A stretch of DNA of 64,000 bases from Archangium gephyra (GCF_001027285.1 NZ_CP011509.1:8952501-9016500), one strand, 5' to 3'. Counted from the first letter of the stretch, positions 37,269 to 46,408 are shown. Numbers and translations are program-made. Notes: generated by a model from the letters alone, not told the origin.

Positions 37269-38279
37269 ATGAGGGCAGCGGAGCAGGCGAGCCCGCGCGG
37301 AAACGTGATGCTCCCCGTTCGCATCCTGGGCACGGCCAGCGTACTCCCGGGGCGTGCGGTGACCACGGCGGAGCTGGCGCGAGAAGTCGGGCGCGAGCCC
37401 GAAACGATCGAACAGAAGACGGGGATTCGCACCCGCTACTGGGCTCCCCCCGGCACCCTCATGGCCGACCTGGGCGCCCAGGCCCTCCGCCTCGCCCTGG
37501 AGCAGGCCGGGTTGGCCGCGACCGAGCTACGCCGCATCCTCTTCGTCTCCTCGTCCGGCGGAGACACACTCGTGCCCGCCACCGCGAACCGGGTCGCCGC
37601 CGCGCTCGGGCTGTCCGGCTCGTGTGACGCGTTCGATCTCAACAACGCCTGCATGGGCTTCCTGTCCGCCTTCGATGTCGCCGCACGCTCGGTGGCCACC
37701 GGGCTGGGTCCCGTCGGCATCGTCACGGTGGAGTACAACTCGAGGGCCCTCTCCCCTTCCGAGCCACGCCCCTATCTCATCTTCGGAGACGTGGCGGCGG
37801 CCGCGGTGCTGGCGCCCGGAACCCGGCCCGGCGAGGGCGTGCTCGCGGCGGCGTTCGGGAACGATGGCAGCCACCCTCCTGACACGGTGCTCGAGCATCC
37901 CCTGCGCACCGGGCGCTTGGAGGGCGTCCGGTTCCACACCCCCTCCCGCGACATGCTCCGCGTCGTCTTCGAGGCCCTCGACCGGGCCACCTCCCGGGTC
38001 CTGGAGCACGCGGGCATACCGCTCGGCGACATCCAGTGGGTGCTTCCACACCAGCCCAACGGCACCATGCTCCGCGACATCATCGAGCGCTATGCCATCG
38101 AGCCCGCGAGGCTCGTCCCGGTGGTGGAGGAGATCGGCAGCGTGGCGGCGGCCTCCATCCCCTTCAGCCTCGATCGGCTCCTGCGCACCCGTCCCGTGCG
38201 CCCGGGGGACCGGATCCTCATGCTCGGCGTGGGAGCGGGAGTCTCCTACGGCGCCATCCTCTACCAGGTGGGTGGATGA
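37269..38279 (+). CDS. KAS III-like 3-oxoacyl synthase (FabH family)
   Basis: 336 residues. FabH-type thiolase fold: catalytic C128 in FDLNNACMGFLSAF, H261 in LPHQPNGTML, and C-terminal GAGVSYGAILYQ. In E. coli FabH the triad is Cys112-His244-Asn274; here the residue 30 after the His, in EEIGSVAAASIP, is S291 rather than Asn, so the GNTSAAS motif is altered. The protein may condense unusual acyl thioesters or act as an acyl transferase or beta-lactone/thiolase-like enzyme. Start ATG 37269 follows GGAGGAG. Its stop overlaps the next ATG (ATGA). First gene of a three-gene coupled lipid cassette. Confidence 0.88.
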   Translation: MRAAEQASPRGNVMLPVRILGTASVLPGRAVTTAELAREVGREPETIEQKTGIRTRYWAPPGTLMADLGAQALRLALEQAGLAATELRRILFVSSSGGDTLVPATANRVAAALGLSGSCDAFDLNNACMGFLSAFDVAARSVATGLGPVGIVTVEYNSRALSPSEPRPYLIFGDVAAAAVLAPGTRPGEGVLAAAFGNDGSHPPDTVLEHPLRTGRLEGVRFHTPSRDMLRVVFEALDRATSRVLEHAGIPLGDIQWVLPHQPNGTMLRDIIERYAIEPARLVPVVEEIGSVAAASIPFSLDRLLRTRPVRPGDRILMLGVGAGVSYGAILYQVGG

Positions 38280-39028
38280 GCCGCGAGGGGAGCATCCCGC
38301 GGACGGCCTGGCTGGCCACCTTCGGGTTGCTGCGCAGGTACCACCGCTACCAGGTCCTCGGCCTGGAGACCCTGCTCGAGCCGGGCGCACGGCTCATCGT
38401 CGCCTACCACGGGCGGCCCCTGGCGCTCGATCAGTGCATGCTCACCACCGTCCTCCACGAGCGGCTGGGCTACCTGCCCCATGGCATCATCCACGAAGCC
38501 TTCGACCGGCATCCGGCGCTGCGCTGGCTCAAGGAGGGCCTCGGCTTCGTCACACGGGATGGGCCGGAGCTGGCGGCGGCGGTGGCGCGCGGCGAGCACA
38601 TCCTCGTCCAGCCCGGTGGCACGCGCGAGGGCTGCCGGAGCTTCCGTCACCGCTACCGCGTGGAGTGGGGCGAGCGGCTGGGCTACCTGCGCCTCGCCAT
38701 CCGCTACCGCCTGCCCATCGTCCCCGTCGCCGGGCATGGGATGGATGATGCCTTCATCGGGCTCAATGATGGATACCAGCTCGGCCGCCGGCTCGGCGCG
38801 CCCTGGGGATTGCCGGTCTGGCTGGGGCTCGGCGCCACCGGGCCCTGGCCCCTCTCGCTCCCCCTGCCGGTACGGATGACCCAGTGGGTGGGCCAGCCCA
38901 TCCACCGGCACCTCGATGGGCGGATCGACCCCGATGATCGCCCGGCGCTGATGGAGCTGCATCGGGAGGTGGGCGGAGCGGTCCAGTCCCTGCTCGACCG
39001 CGCACGCGCGAGCGGAGGTGACGCATGA
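38276..39028 (+). CDS. Lysophospholipid/DAG acyltransferase-like protein
   Basis: 250 residues. The first motif AYHGRPLALDQ places H45 and D52 in an H-x6-D arrangement rather than HxxxxD. The second block LVQPGGTREGCRSF is the PGGxRE signature of DGAT2/MGAT-like LPLATs, followed by LAIRYRLPIVPVAGHG. Members transfer acyl groups to glycerol-, sugar- or alcohol-type acceptors at the membrane. There is no obvious membrane helix except a weak hydrophobic segment near residues 165-190. Start and stop each overlap the neighbours by four bases, so it is translated together with the synthase and the SDR. Confidence 0.78.
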   Translation: MSREGSIPRTAWLATFGLLRRYHRYQVLGLETLLEPGARLIVAYHGRPLALDQCMLTTVLHERLGYLPHGIIHEAFDRHPALRWLKEGLGFVTRDGPELAAAVARGEHILVQPGGTREGCRSFRHRYRVEWGERLGYLRLAIRYRLPIVPVAGHGMDDAFIGLNDGYQLGRRLGAPWGLPVWLGLGATGPWPLSLPLPVRMTQWVGQPIHRHLDGRIDPDDRPALMELHREVGGAVQSLLDRARASGGDA

Positions 39029-39840
39029 GTCAGGAGCAGTGGGCCGTCATCCTGGGCGCCTCGTCGGGCACGGGCGCCGCCATCGCCCACCAGGTGGCGA
39101 GGCAACCCGGGCTGCACGTCTTCGGCATGCACCGGGGCCGCTACCCCGAACAAGCCGCGGAGGTGGAGCGCCAGGTGCTCGCCACCGGCAGGCGCATGGT
39201 GATGATCCGCGCGGACGCCGGCACGCCCGAGGGCGCGGCGCAAGGAGCCGAGACCCTGCTCGCCACCGCGGGGCCGCGCTCCATCAAGCTCTTCGTCCAC
39301 TCGCTCGCCAGTGGCTCGGTGGGGCGCTTCGTCTCCAACGAGGACGACCGGCTCCACCCCCGCCAGCTCGCGCGCACCTTCGAGGCCATGGCCCACTCCT
39401 TCGTCTACTGGGCCCAGGCCCTGGTGGATCGGGAGCTCCTCGCGCCCTCGGCCCGGCTGCTGGGACTCACCAACCCGCTCACCGAATCCCTGCTGCACAA
39501 CTGTGGCGCCATCACCGCGGCCAAGGCCGCGCTGGAGATCTACGTGCGCCATCTGGCCCTGGAGCTCGGCCCCCTGGGGCACCGGGTGAATCTGCTCAAG
39601 TTCGGCACGGTGATGACCCCCGCCATCCGCCACGTCTATGCCCCGGACGTCCTGGCCCGGCTGGAGGAGGCCCACCGCCAGATGAACCCGGCCGGACGGA
39701 TGTGCACCCTCGAGGAGGTGGCCCGCTTCGTCTCCACGCTCGTGGGGGACGAGACGGAGTGGTTCAACGGAGCCACCATCGACTTCACCGGCGGAATGAC
39801 GCTGCGTCTCCTGGACCTCCTGCTCAACGAGCGCCGGTGA
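39025..39840 (+). CDS. SDR oxidoreductase related to FabI-type enoyl-ACP reductases
   Basis: 271 residues. Rossmann start VILGASSGTGAAIAHQVA, then VHSLASGSVGRF near the cofactor nicotinamide, AAKAALE with K167, and the PxxT-like region FGTVMTPAIRH. The general-acid Tyr is missing: K167-4 is Ile163 and K167-7 (the FabI Tyr position) is Cys160. So it is either an unusual reductase or a non-catalytic or differently acting paralogue. The end NGATIDFTGGMTLR matches the SDR C-terminal 'ITGQ..vDGG' region. Last gene of the cassette; its tail overlaps the convergent methyltransferase by 17 bases. Confidence 0.78.
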   Translation: MSQEQWAVILGASSGTGAAIAHQVARQPGLHVFGMHRGRYPEQAAEVERQVLATGRRMVMIRADAGTPEGAAQGAETLLATAGPRSIKLFVHSLASGSVGRFVSNEDDRLHPRQLARTFEAMAHSFVYWAQALVDRELLAPSARLLGLTNPLTESLLHNCGAITAAKAALEIYVRHLALELGPLGHRVNLLKFGTVMTPAIRHVYAPDVLARLEEAHRQMNPAGRMCTLEEVARFVSTLVGDETEWFNGATIDFTGGMTLRLLDLLLNERR

Positions 39841-40705
39841 CGAGTGCCTCCGGCGGCATCCGGAAGGAGAGGCAGAAGTAGAAGCGGCTGAGCTGCTCCT
39901 CTCGGATGTCCACCGCCCCCGCGGGCAGCAGCTCCCGCGGGCAGTGAGGCTCGCGCGTGTAGAAGGTGAGCAGCCGGAAGGCCACCCTGTCCCGAAGGGA
40001 GCGCGCCTCCGCGTCGAGCTGCTCGTCCACCACCACCAGGGGAGTTCCAGGACAGGCCACCCGCGCCATCTCCCCGAGCGCGCGTCCCGGATTCCGGTAG
40101 CCGTTGATGCCACCGATCTCGAACACCCGGTCGAAGGTGTGGTCCGCGAACGGCAAGGCATGGGCATCCGCCACGAGCAGGCGCACACCCCGAGGGCCCT
40201 CCCGCTCCAGGCGCTCGCGGCAACACCCCAACATGCCCGTGCTGAGATCCACCCCCCACACCTCCACGTCGAGCCCGGGCGACAGGGCCCGGGCGAGGAG
40301 CGGAAGATTGGCGCCGGCACCGATCCCCACCTCCAGGATGCGCGGGGGCCGTCCCCCGGGCCGTGGCACCAGGGTGTCCAGCTCGAACCGGGACACGTAA
40401 CGCTCGCGAAGCTCCGCCTCCGAGTGGCCCTGCAACAGGGGCGTCAGCAGGGTGGTGAGCGGATCATGCAGAGAGGGCAGCCCGTCGTAGAGGGCGCGCA
40501 GGAGGCGATCCGTCCCACGAACCTCCCGCTCCCGGAACAGCCGGGGCAGGCCCTCCACCACCGGCCAACGGGCGCCACACTCCGAGCAGGACAGCCCGCC
40601 CTCCTCGAGCAGCCCTCCGCGCGCCCTCCCCTCCCACGCGAGCTTTCCCCGGCAGGAGGGACAGGCCAGCACCTCGACGTCCTCCACCGGCACCGTGCAC
40701 ATCAT
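39824..40705 (-). CDS. Methyltransferase with N-terminal Trm112-like zinc domain
   Basis: 293 residues. Residues ~10-57 form a zinc-ribbon of the Trm112 type (LACPSCRGKLAWEG... LSCSECGARWPVVEGLPRLF). The remaining part is a class I methyltransferase: motif I ILEVGIGAGANLPLL, VWGVDLSTGML, DAHALPFADHTFDRVFEIGG, and a UbiE/Coq5-like substrate cap. Such zinc-fused methyltransferases often act on quinones, lipids or tRNA partners. Its ATG overlaps the stop of the kinase gene (ATGA), so it is translated with it. It converges with the SDR gene. Confidence 0.85.
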   Translation of the reverse strand: MMCTVPVEDVEVLACPSCRGKLAWEGRARGGLLEEGGLSCSECGARWPVVEGLPRLFREREVRGTDRLLRALYDGLPSLHDPLTTLLTPLLQGHSEAELRERYVSRFELDTLVPRPGGRPPRILEVGIGAGANLPLLARALSPGLDVEVWGVDLSTGMLGCCRERLEREGPRGVRLLVADAHALPFADHTFDRVFEIGGINGYRNPGRALGEMARVACPGTPLVVVDEQLDAEARSLRDRVAFRLLTFYTREPHCPRELLPAGAVDIREEQLSRFYFCLSFRMPPEALVTGAR

Positions 40706-43700
40706 CGGACCAGCTCGGCCTCGGCCCGTGCCAGGTCATCGGCGGCCTCGAGCTCCGCGAAGAGTGCCCGCGCCCGCATCAAGTGGGTGTACCGGGCAGA
40801 AGCCCCGAGGGGAAGGTGGCGCCCCAGCTCGAAGTGACCACGGCCTTCCTCGTAGGGCATCTCCAGCTCCACGGCACGCTGGACGCAGCGCTCCCAGGCG
40901 CGGTGCGCGGCCGCGGGCCGTCCGGAGAGCCAGGCCTCGAGCCCGTTGCACAGCAGGGCGAACGGCTGGCCGAACGCGAAGGCACGGGCGAACGCACTCA
41001 TGGCCTTGCAGGCCTCATGCGCCGCACGCACCAGCTCCTTTTCGCCTGGTGGAGTCCCCCCGCCCCGCCGCTCCCAGACCGTCAGGTAGACCTCGGCCAC
41101 CTGGCTCACCCCGGTGTGCAGCCAGTACGCCACCGGCCGCATGCCCCTCAGCAGGAGCAGGCCCCGCCGCGCCACCTCGAGGGCCCGGGCCTCCTGGCCC
41201 CTCCGCAGCAGCGCCAGGGCCAGCACCCCCTGCATCACCACCTGCTCCGAGACACCGGTGTGGGCCTCCATCAGCTCCACGTCCAGTGCCTGGAGCGACT
41301 CCTCGGAGCGGCCCAGGCGGACCAGGGCACCCGCCCGGCCCAACGCGCCCCAGAGCCGCGTCTGCATGGAGCCCCGCCGCCGCGCGGAGGCCTCCAGCTC
41401 GTCCGCCAGTTGGATGCAGCGCCGGAAACGCCCCTGGTACTGCGCGGCCATCGACATCACCACGCGGCTCTCCTCCGACTGCCGGAAGTCCCGGGCCTCA
41501 TCCGCGAGCCGCCGGGCCCGCTCCACCCACCCCTCCACCGACTCCCACCGCGCCAACCCGAGCCCGCAGACGGCGCTGCGGACCAGGGTGAAGGCGACGT
41601 CCGCGGGAGTCCCCACGCGCTCGGCCATCCGCATCGCGCACGTACACCAGGACTCCACCATCGGACGCAGCACGGGCAAGCTGCTCAACACCACCGCCAT
41701 GATGATGGAACCCCTCGCCAGGCATTTCGACGGGCCATTGGGCTCCAGCACGTTGAGCGTCCGGAAACCCGACCACAGCAGGTGGTCCGGCTCCTGGAGG
41801 TAGATGAAGATCTCGCACATCCGCACCATCAACTTCCCCGCCTCGGCGCGCGTGCGCCGCTCCTCGCTCGACTTCACCGCGAACGCCCAGGGGAAGGCGG
41901 ACTGGAGGAGCCATTCGAACACCTGGAGGGGCAACCCCAGCCGCCAGCCCCGCTGGCTCCGGGGAAGCGGCCAGCCCAGGTGCCGCAGGGCGCGCTCGGC
42001 ATGGACGCGGCATTGCCTCAGGTCCCCGACGAGGAACCAGGTCTCCGCCAACTTCGCCTCGAGCTGACCCAGCCGAAGAGCTCCCACCTCTCTGGATTCG
42101 GCGAAGGCGAGCGCTCGCTGGAAGTACGGGATGGCCACCCCACAGGCATACACGGACATGGCCTGCTCACCCGCCAGCTCCGCGTAGTGCGCCTCGCGAG
42201 TCTCGTCACCCGCCTGTCCCCAATGGTGCGCGAGCGCGGCCACCCACTCCGCCTCGTCCCGGTGCACCTGGCTGATCACCTCGGCGGCCTTGCGGTGCAG
42301 GGCCCGCGTGAGGGCCGGGGAGAGGCTGTCCACCAGACCCTCCCGCAGCTTGTCATGGGCGAAGCGCCAGCGGTTCCCCGTCACCTCGAGCACCGCGGCG
42401 TCGGAGCACGCGCCCAGCCAGGCCGGCAGCTCCACCGACGGCTCGGCCGCACGCAACAGCTCCTCGTGGATGTCCCGTCCGATGATGGCCGCCAGCCGGA
42501 GCAGCTCGCGCGCGCCAGGTGGAACCTTTCCGAGCCGCCGCTGGACGATGGAGCGCATCCCGCCGACGAAGGCCTTGTCGGGCAGGGGCTCGTGGCCGAT
42601 GCGGTTCAACCTCCCGCTCTGCTCCGCCAGGGCGCGGATCACCTCGACGAGGAAGAAGGGGTTGCCCTCCGTCTCCCGCTCGAGCAGGGAGAGCACGCGC
42701 GGCGACTGTCCCCCCGGTCCCACCATGGACTCACTCAGCGCGGCGATCTCCCCGGGCGTGAGCCGCGGCAGCTTCAGCACCTGAAGTGAAGGCAGCTCCC
42801 GGGGCAACGTGGGCCGCTCGTCATCCCGGTAGCTGGCCAGCAGCAGCAGCCGCGCCTTCGAGGCCGAGCTGGCGACCCGGGACAGCAACGACAGCGTGGC
42901 ACTGTCCGCCCACTGGAGATCCTCCAGGAGGACCACCGTGGGCTGGAGCTGCCGGCCGAGGACCTCCTCCACCGTGGCGAGCAGCCGCTGATGGGCCTCT
43001 TCCGCGCCGAGCGGCTCGGGCTCCGGAATGTCGCGCCGGAGCAGCGCGCCGATGTCCGGGACGAGCGGCTTGAAGATGCTGGCCTCCCGCGCCTCGAGGG
43101 GACAGAGGAGGGCCAGTTGCCGCAGCACTTCCCGCCAGGGCTGATAGGGATTGCCACCCCTGTCGATGGCCTGCCCGCGCAGGACGAATGCGCCCCGGAC
43201 CAGCGCCAGGATGCGGAACTCGGCCAGCAAGCGCGACTTGCCCACGCCACTCTCTCCGGCCACCAGCCACGCACTGCCCCGGTGCTCCCCCTCCGCCAGG
43301 TCGAGCGCCTGTCCCAACCGCGCCAGCTCGTGCTGCCGTCCGATGAATCGCGCCGCTTGAAGGAAACTCTCCCGGGTAGCGACCGTCTCCACCGGCAGGG
43401 GCTGCCCCACCGCTTCCCGGAGCGCGGCAATCGCCTCCTCGGCGCTCTGGAAACGGTCCCGCGGTGCGAACGCCAGCAGCTTGCGGAGGAACCTGGCCAA
43501 CTGCGGCTCGAGCCCCTCGACACCTTCCGAATCCTGGTGGGCCGTCATCTCGAGCGCCTCCTGGAGCTCCTGCGTGGGGGATTGGGCGGCGAACCAGGCG
43601 AGGTCCAACTCGAGACTCCCTCCCGCCCCTCCACCGTGGCGCCCGCGCGGCGCGTCCGGATGCCTTCCCACGAAGAGCTCATGGGCAATCACCCCGACGG

Positions 43701-44301
43701 CATAGAGATCCGACAGCTCGGAGGGAGCCTCGCCCTGGAGGAGCTCCGGAGCGAGGTAGCCATGGGTTCCCGAGCGCAACGCGCGGGCCCGCTGCTCCGG
43801 GCCGATCGCCAGTCCGAAGTCGAGCAGCTTGACCTGTCCCTCGGCCACCAGGACATTGGCGGGCTTCAGGTCCCGGTGGATGATTCCACGCCGGTGCAGG
43901 TAGAGCAGCGCCTGGAGCATCTGGTGGAGCAACTCCGCCTGCACCTTCCGGGGCTGCTCCCATCCCGCTTCGGTGAGGGTCTGGGCCCCGTCGAGGAACT
44001 CCAGCACCAGATAGGGCCGCTGCTGCCCATCGAAGCCATAGTCCAGCACACTGATGATGTTCGGATGCCGCAACGAGGCGAGGATCTCGAACTCGCGCGC
44101 CAGTTGCAGGGAGCGCCTGTACGGACCCGGGTGGAGCTGTTTGAGGGCCACCAGACCGCCGAGCCGATCTCTCGCCAGATAGACGGCTCCGAACCCGCCG
44201 TGCCCCAGGCTCATGAGCAGCCGGTACCGGTTGCCTACTTCACGGGACCTGGGAATGGATGCAAGGCCCGGTGAATCCAACGACGCGGCATGTCCAGCCA
44301 T
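40702..44301 (-). CDS. Ser/Thr protein kinase fused to AAA ATPase and TPR-like region
   Basis: 1199 residues. Hanks-type kinase at residues ~25-295: glycine loop GHGGFGAV (33-40), K54 in VALK, HRDLKPAN with D144, DFGLA at 161-165 and the APE helix. Then an AAA16/STAND ATPase with GESGVGKS (349-356), the LLEDLQWAD Walker B and DDERP. From ~740 on, about 450 residues of degenerate helical repeats (TPR-like, many AL..A..A). This is the PknK-like 'kinase-ATPase' layout common in myxobacteria; no LuxR, GAF or histidine kinase end is present. Start ATG 44301 follows GGAGGAGGG. Probably signals through phosphorylation in the cytoplasm. The coupled methyltransferase follows. Confidence 0.9.
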   Translation of the reverse strand: MAGHAASLDSPGLASIPRSREVGNRYRLLMSLGHGGFGAVYLARDRLGGLVALKQLHPGPYRRSLQLAREFEILASLRHPNIISVLDYGFDGQQRPYLVLEFLDGAQTLTEAGWEQPRKVQAELLHQMLQALLYLHRRGIIHRDLKPANVLVAEGQVKLLDFGLAIGPEQRARALRSGTHGYLAPELLQGEAPSELSDLYAVGVIAHELFVGRHPDAPRGRHGGGAGGSLELDLAWFAAQSPTQELQEALEMTAHQDSEGVEGLEPQLARFLRKLLAFAPRDRFQSAEEAIAALREAVGQPLPVETVATRESFLQAARFIGRQHELARLGQALDLAEGEHRGSAWLVAGESGVGKSRLLAEFRILALVRGAFVLRGQAIDRGGNPYQPWREVLRQLALLCPLEAREASIFKPLVPDIGALLRRDIPEPEPLGAEEAHQRLLATVEEVLGRQLQPTVVLLEDLQWADSATLSLLSRVASSASKARLLLLASYRDDERPTLPRELPSLQVLKLPRLTPGEIAALSESMVGPGGQSPRVLSLLERETEGNPFFLVEVIRALAEQSGRLNRIGHEPLPDKAFVGGMRSIVQRRLGKVPPGARELLRLAAIIGRDIHEELLRAAEPSVELPAWLGACSDAAVLEVTGNRWRFAHDKLREGLVDSLSPALTRALHRKAAEVISQVHRDEAEWVAALAHHWGQAGDETREAHYAELAGEQAMSVYACGVAIPYFQRALAFAESREVGALRLGQLEAKLAETWFLVGDLRQCRVHAERALRHLGWPLPRSQRGWRLGLPLQVFEWLLQSAFPWAFAVKSSEERRTRAEAGKLMVRMCEIFIYLQEPDHLLWSGFRTLNVLEPNGPSKCLARGSIIMAVVLSSLPVLRPMVESWCTCAMRMAERVGTPADVAFTLVRSAVCGLGLARWESVEGWVERARRLADEARDFRQSEESRVVMSMAAQYQGRFRRCIQLADELEASARRRGSMQTRLWGALGRAGALVRLGRSEESLQALDVELMEAHTGVSEQVVMQGVLALALLRRGQEARALEVARRGLLLLRGMRPVAYWLHTGVSQVAEVYLTVWERRGGGTPPGEKELVRAAHEACKAMSAFARAFAFGQPFALLCNGLEAWLSGRPAAAHRAWERCVQRAVELEMPYEEGRGHFELGRHLPLGASARYTHLMRARALFAELEAADDLARAEAELVR

Positions 44302-44466
44302 CACACTCGTCCCTCCTCCCCAGGACCCTCTCTGCATAATGGACGGGGAATGGGCTCGATTCCTGCCGGGTCCGCCAGGCTGAAAGGCATCCCTGCGTCC
44401 AGCGCCCTGCGCGCGTCCGAGGAGGCGGTAGCACTCACAAAAAGCGATCTCGTGTCCCTCCGTATG

Positions 44467-44477
44467 TAAGGAGGTGA
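44467..44477 (+). promoter_or_regulatory. Full-length Shine-Dalgarno sequence before the patatin gene
   Basis: TAAGGAGGTGA, the complete 11-base complement of the 16S anti-Shine-Dalgarno, four bases before ATG 44482. It fixes the start and predicts high initiation. Confidence 0.85.
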
Positions 44478-44481
44478 CTTG

Positions 44482-46389
44482 ATGAATCAGCCTCGCTTCA
44501 CCCGAGCACGTCGCCCATCTCGAGAGACACTCCACACGACGAACGTGAGTGAGTCGCTGCTCTCCCATGCGAAGACGCTGGCCGCGCTGAATCATTCTGA
44601 TCTGTCAGGTCTCGGCCCCTCGTTGTTGCTGCAACTGCTGCGCTCGAGCCAGACCCGGCACCACGGGCCAGGAGAACGGCTCTGCGCGGCGGGGGAGCCG
44701 CTCTCCGGGTTCTGGGTGGTCCTGGATGGGCTGCTCGAGCTGCGGTCCCGTGCCGGCACGGGGATCGCCACGTTGGGAAGAAGCTCCGTCTTCGGGGTGG
44801 AGGAGTGCCTCGAGGGGACCCCGGCGACCATGGCGCTGCATGGCGGAGCGCCAGATGGGGCGCAGGTGCTCTTCGTCAGGGGTCAGGACGTCCAGCACCT
44901 GATCGCGCAATCCCTCCCGCGGTGTGCCTTCATGGGGGAGCGCCTCCAGGTGGCCCTGTCCGAGCATCCCGAGCAGTTCGATGTGCTCCGGCTGGCCGGC
45001 CCGAGAGGGATGAACCTCCCGGCCCTGACGGAGCTGCTGGCGAATACCATCGTCTCCGATTTCCGCGACAGGGTGCTGCTCGTGAGAAAGGGCACCCGCC
45101 GGGGTCTCATGCCCTGCGGGAACACGCACTCCTGTCTGATGCACGCCTGGATGGTGGATGAGCACCTCCCCTTCGACCCTGGCGATTTCGACTACATCTT
45201 CGCCGACGAGGACGCCGCCCGGCTCCTCGCGCGCCATCCAGCGGCCCACCTCCACACCGTCCAACTCACCCGCGAGCTGCCACGGCCCGAGCGGGACCAG
45301 GGACAGGACACCCTCATCACCCTGTTGATGCCCATGTCCCAGCGCCCCCTGCACGCGGGACTGGAGGGCGCCTTCAGCCCGGAAGAGCTGCAGTTGCATC
45401 AGCGCGGCTGCTGGCTCCAGCTTCCGGACGAGCTGCTCCGGGCAGGCCCCCTCCATCCAGACGAGCTCGAGGGCTCGCAGCGGGAAGAGCTCTCCCGGTG
45501 GGCGCGAGCGGTCACCCACCGCCGGGTGGGCCTTGGCCTGAGCGGAGGAGGCGCCTGGGGCTTCTACCACTACGTCGTCCTCGAGGAGCTGACGCGCAGG
45601 AAGGTGCCCATCGACATCATCACCGGCAGCAGCATCGGCTCGGTGCTGGGGGCGTATTACAGCGTGCTCGGAGTGAACGGGCTGGAGCTCTTCCGGGAGC
45701 GCTGCACGCAAGGGCAGATCAGCATGCTCGTGCTGCTCAACATCCTCACCACCCTGCCCATCGAATACCTGCTCGAGAAGGATCTGGGCCTGGTCCAGCT
45801 GGACCAGCTGCCGGTGCGGCTGCACCCGGTGGCCACGGACATCACCTCCGGCAAGGCCATGGCCTTCACCCGGGGACGGGTGTCCCTGGCGGTCCGCGCC
45901 AGCAGCTCCGCGCCCGGCCTGTGGGGCCCCACCCTCCTGCCGCCGCGGCACTTCGTGGACGGCGGCACCGCGGACAACCTGCCCGCCCTGTGGCTCCCGT
46001 ACTTCGGAGCGGACCTGACCTTCTCCTGCAACTGCTACCCGGCCCAGATCCGCCCCTACCGGCAGCTCATTCCCGGCCCCATCGGCCGCTTCTTCAAGGA
46101 GCTCAATCCCATGGGCCGCTGGCAGGATCTGCTCTCCAGCGGCAGCCAGATGCTGCATGCGAACGGAGGCCTCGGGGCCAGGATGAGCACCTGCGCCTAC
46201 CAGATCTCTCCCCACGAATCGTCCCCGCTCCGGGCCACCGAGTTCCTCAGACCGGATGAGTTCATCCAGCAGGCCCGGAAGGACGAGGCCCTGCTCGCGA
46301 GGCTCGAGGAGTTCGCGGCGCATTGGGAGGCACTTCGCGGCACCCATGGACAGGTCCGCGGGCTCGAGGCCCGGCCCGCGATTTCTTGA
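44482..46389 (+). CDS. Patatin-like phospholipase with N-terminal Crp-fold domain
   Basis: 635 residues. Residues ~35-165 form a cyclic-nucleotide-binding (Crp-type) beta barrel (GERLCAAGEPLSGFWVVLDGLLELR), lacking a clear phosphate-binding Arg/Ser cassette. Residues ~180-330 link to a catalytic patatin domain: oxyanion hole GLGLSGGGAWGFYH, nucleophile S384 in GSSIG, and D493 in VDGGTADNLP. This layout resembles NTE/RssA-type lysophospholipases. It hydrolyses acyl esters at the membrane; the regulatory ligand is unknown. It is preceded by an unusually strong ribosome site and followed by the gene at 46409. Confidence 0.88.
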   Translation: MNQPRFTRARRPSRETLHTTNVSESLLSHAKTLAALNHSDLSGLGPSLLLQLLRSSQTRHHGPGERLCAAGEPLSGFWVVLDGLLELRSRAGTGIATLGRSSVFGVEECLEGTPATMALHGGAPDGAQVLFVRGQDVQHLIAQSLPRCAFMGERLQVALSEHPEQFDVLRLAGPRGMNLPALTELLANTIVSDFRDRVLLVRKGTRRGLMPCGNTHSCLMHAWMVDEHLPFDPGDFDYIFADEDAARLLARHPAAHLHTVQLTRELPRPERDQGQDTLITLLMPMSQRPLHAGLEGAFSPEELQLHQRGCWLQLPDELLRAGPLHPDELEGSQREELSRWARAVTHRRVGLGLSGGGAWGFYHYVVLEELTRRKVPIDIITGSSIGSVLGAYYSVLGVNGLELFRERCTQGQISMLVLLNILTTLPIEYLLEKDLGLVQLDQLPVRLHPVATDITSGKAMAFTRGRVSLAVRASSSAPGLWGPTLLPPRHFVDGGTADNLPALWLPYFGADLTFSCNCYPAQIRPYRQLIPGPIGRFFKELNPMGRWQDLLSSGSQMLHANGGLGARMSTCAYQISPHESSPLRATEFLRPDEFIQQARKDEALLARLEEFAAHWEALRGTHGQVRGLEARPAIS

Positions 46390-46408
46390 GAACAACGACA
46401 AGGAGCTT

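Noticed and set aside
44340-44380. ECF-like GGAAT ... CGTC promoter before the kinase gene
   Set aside because: The spacing between the boxes is 14-15 bases, too short for the usual ECF promoter.
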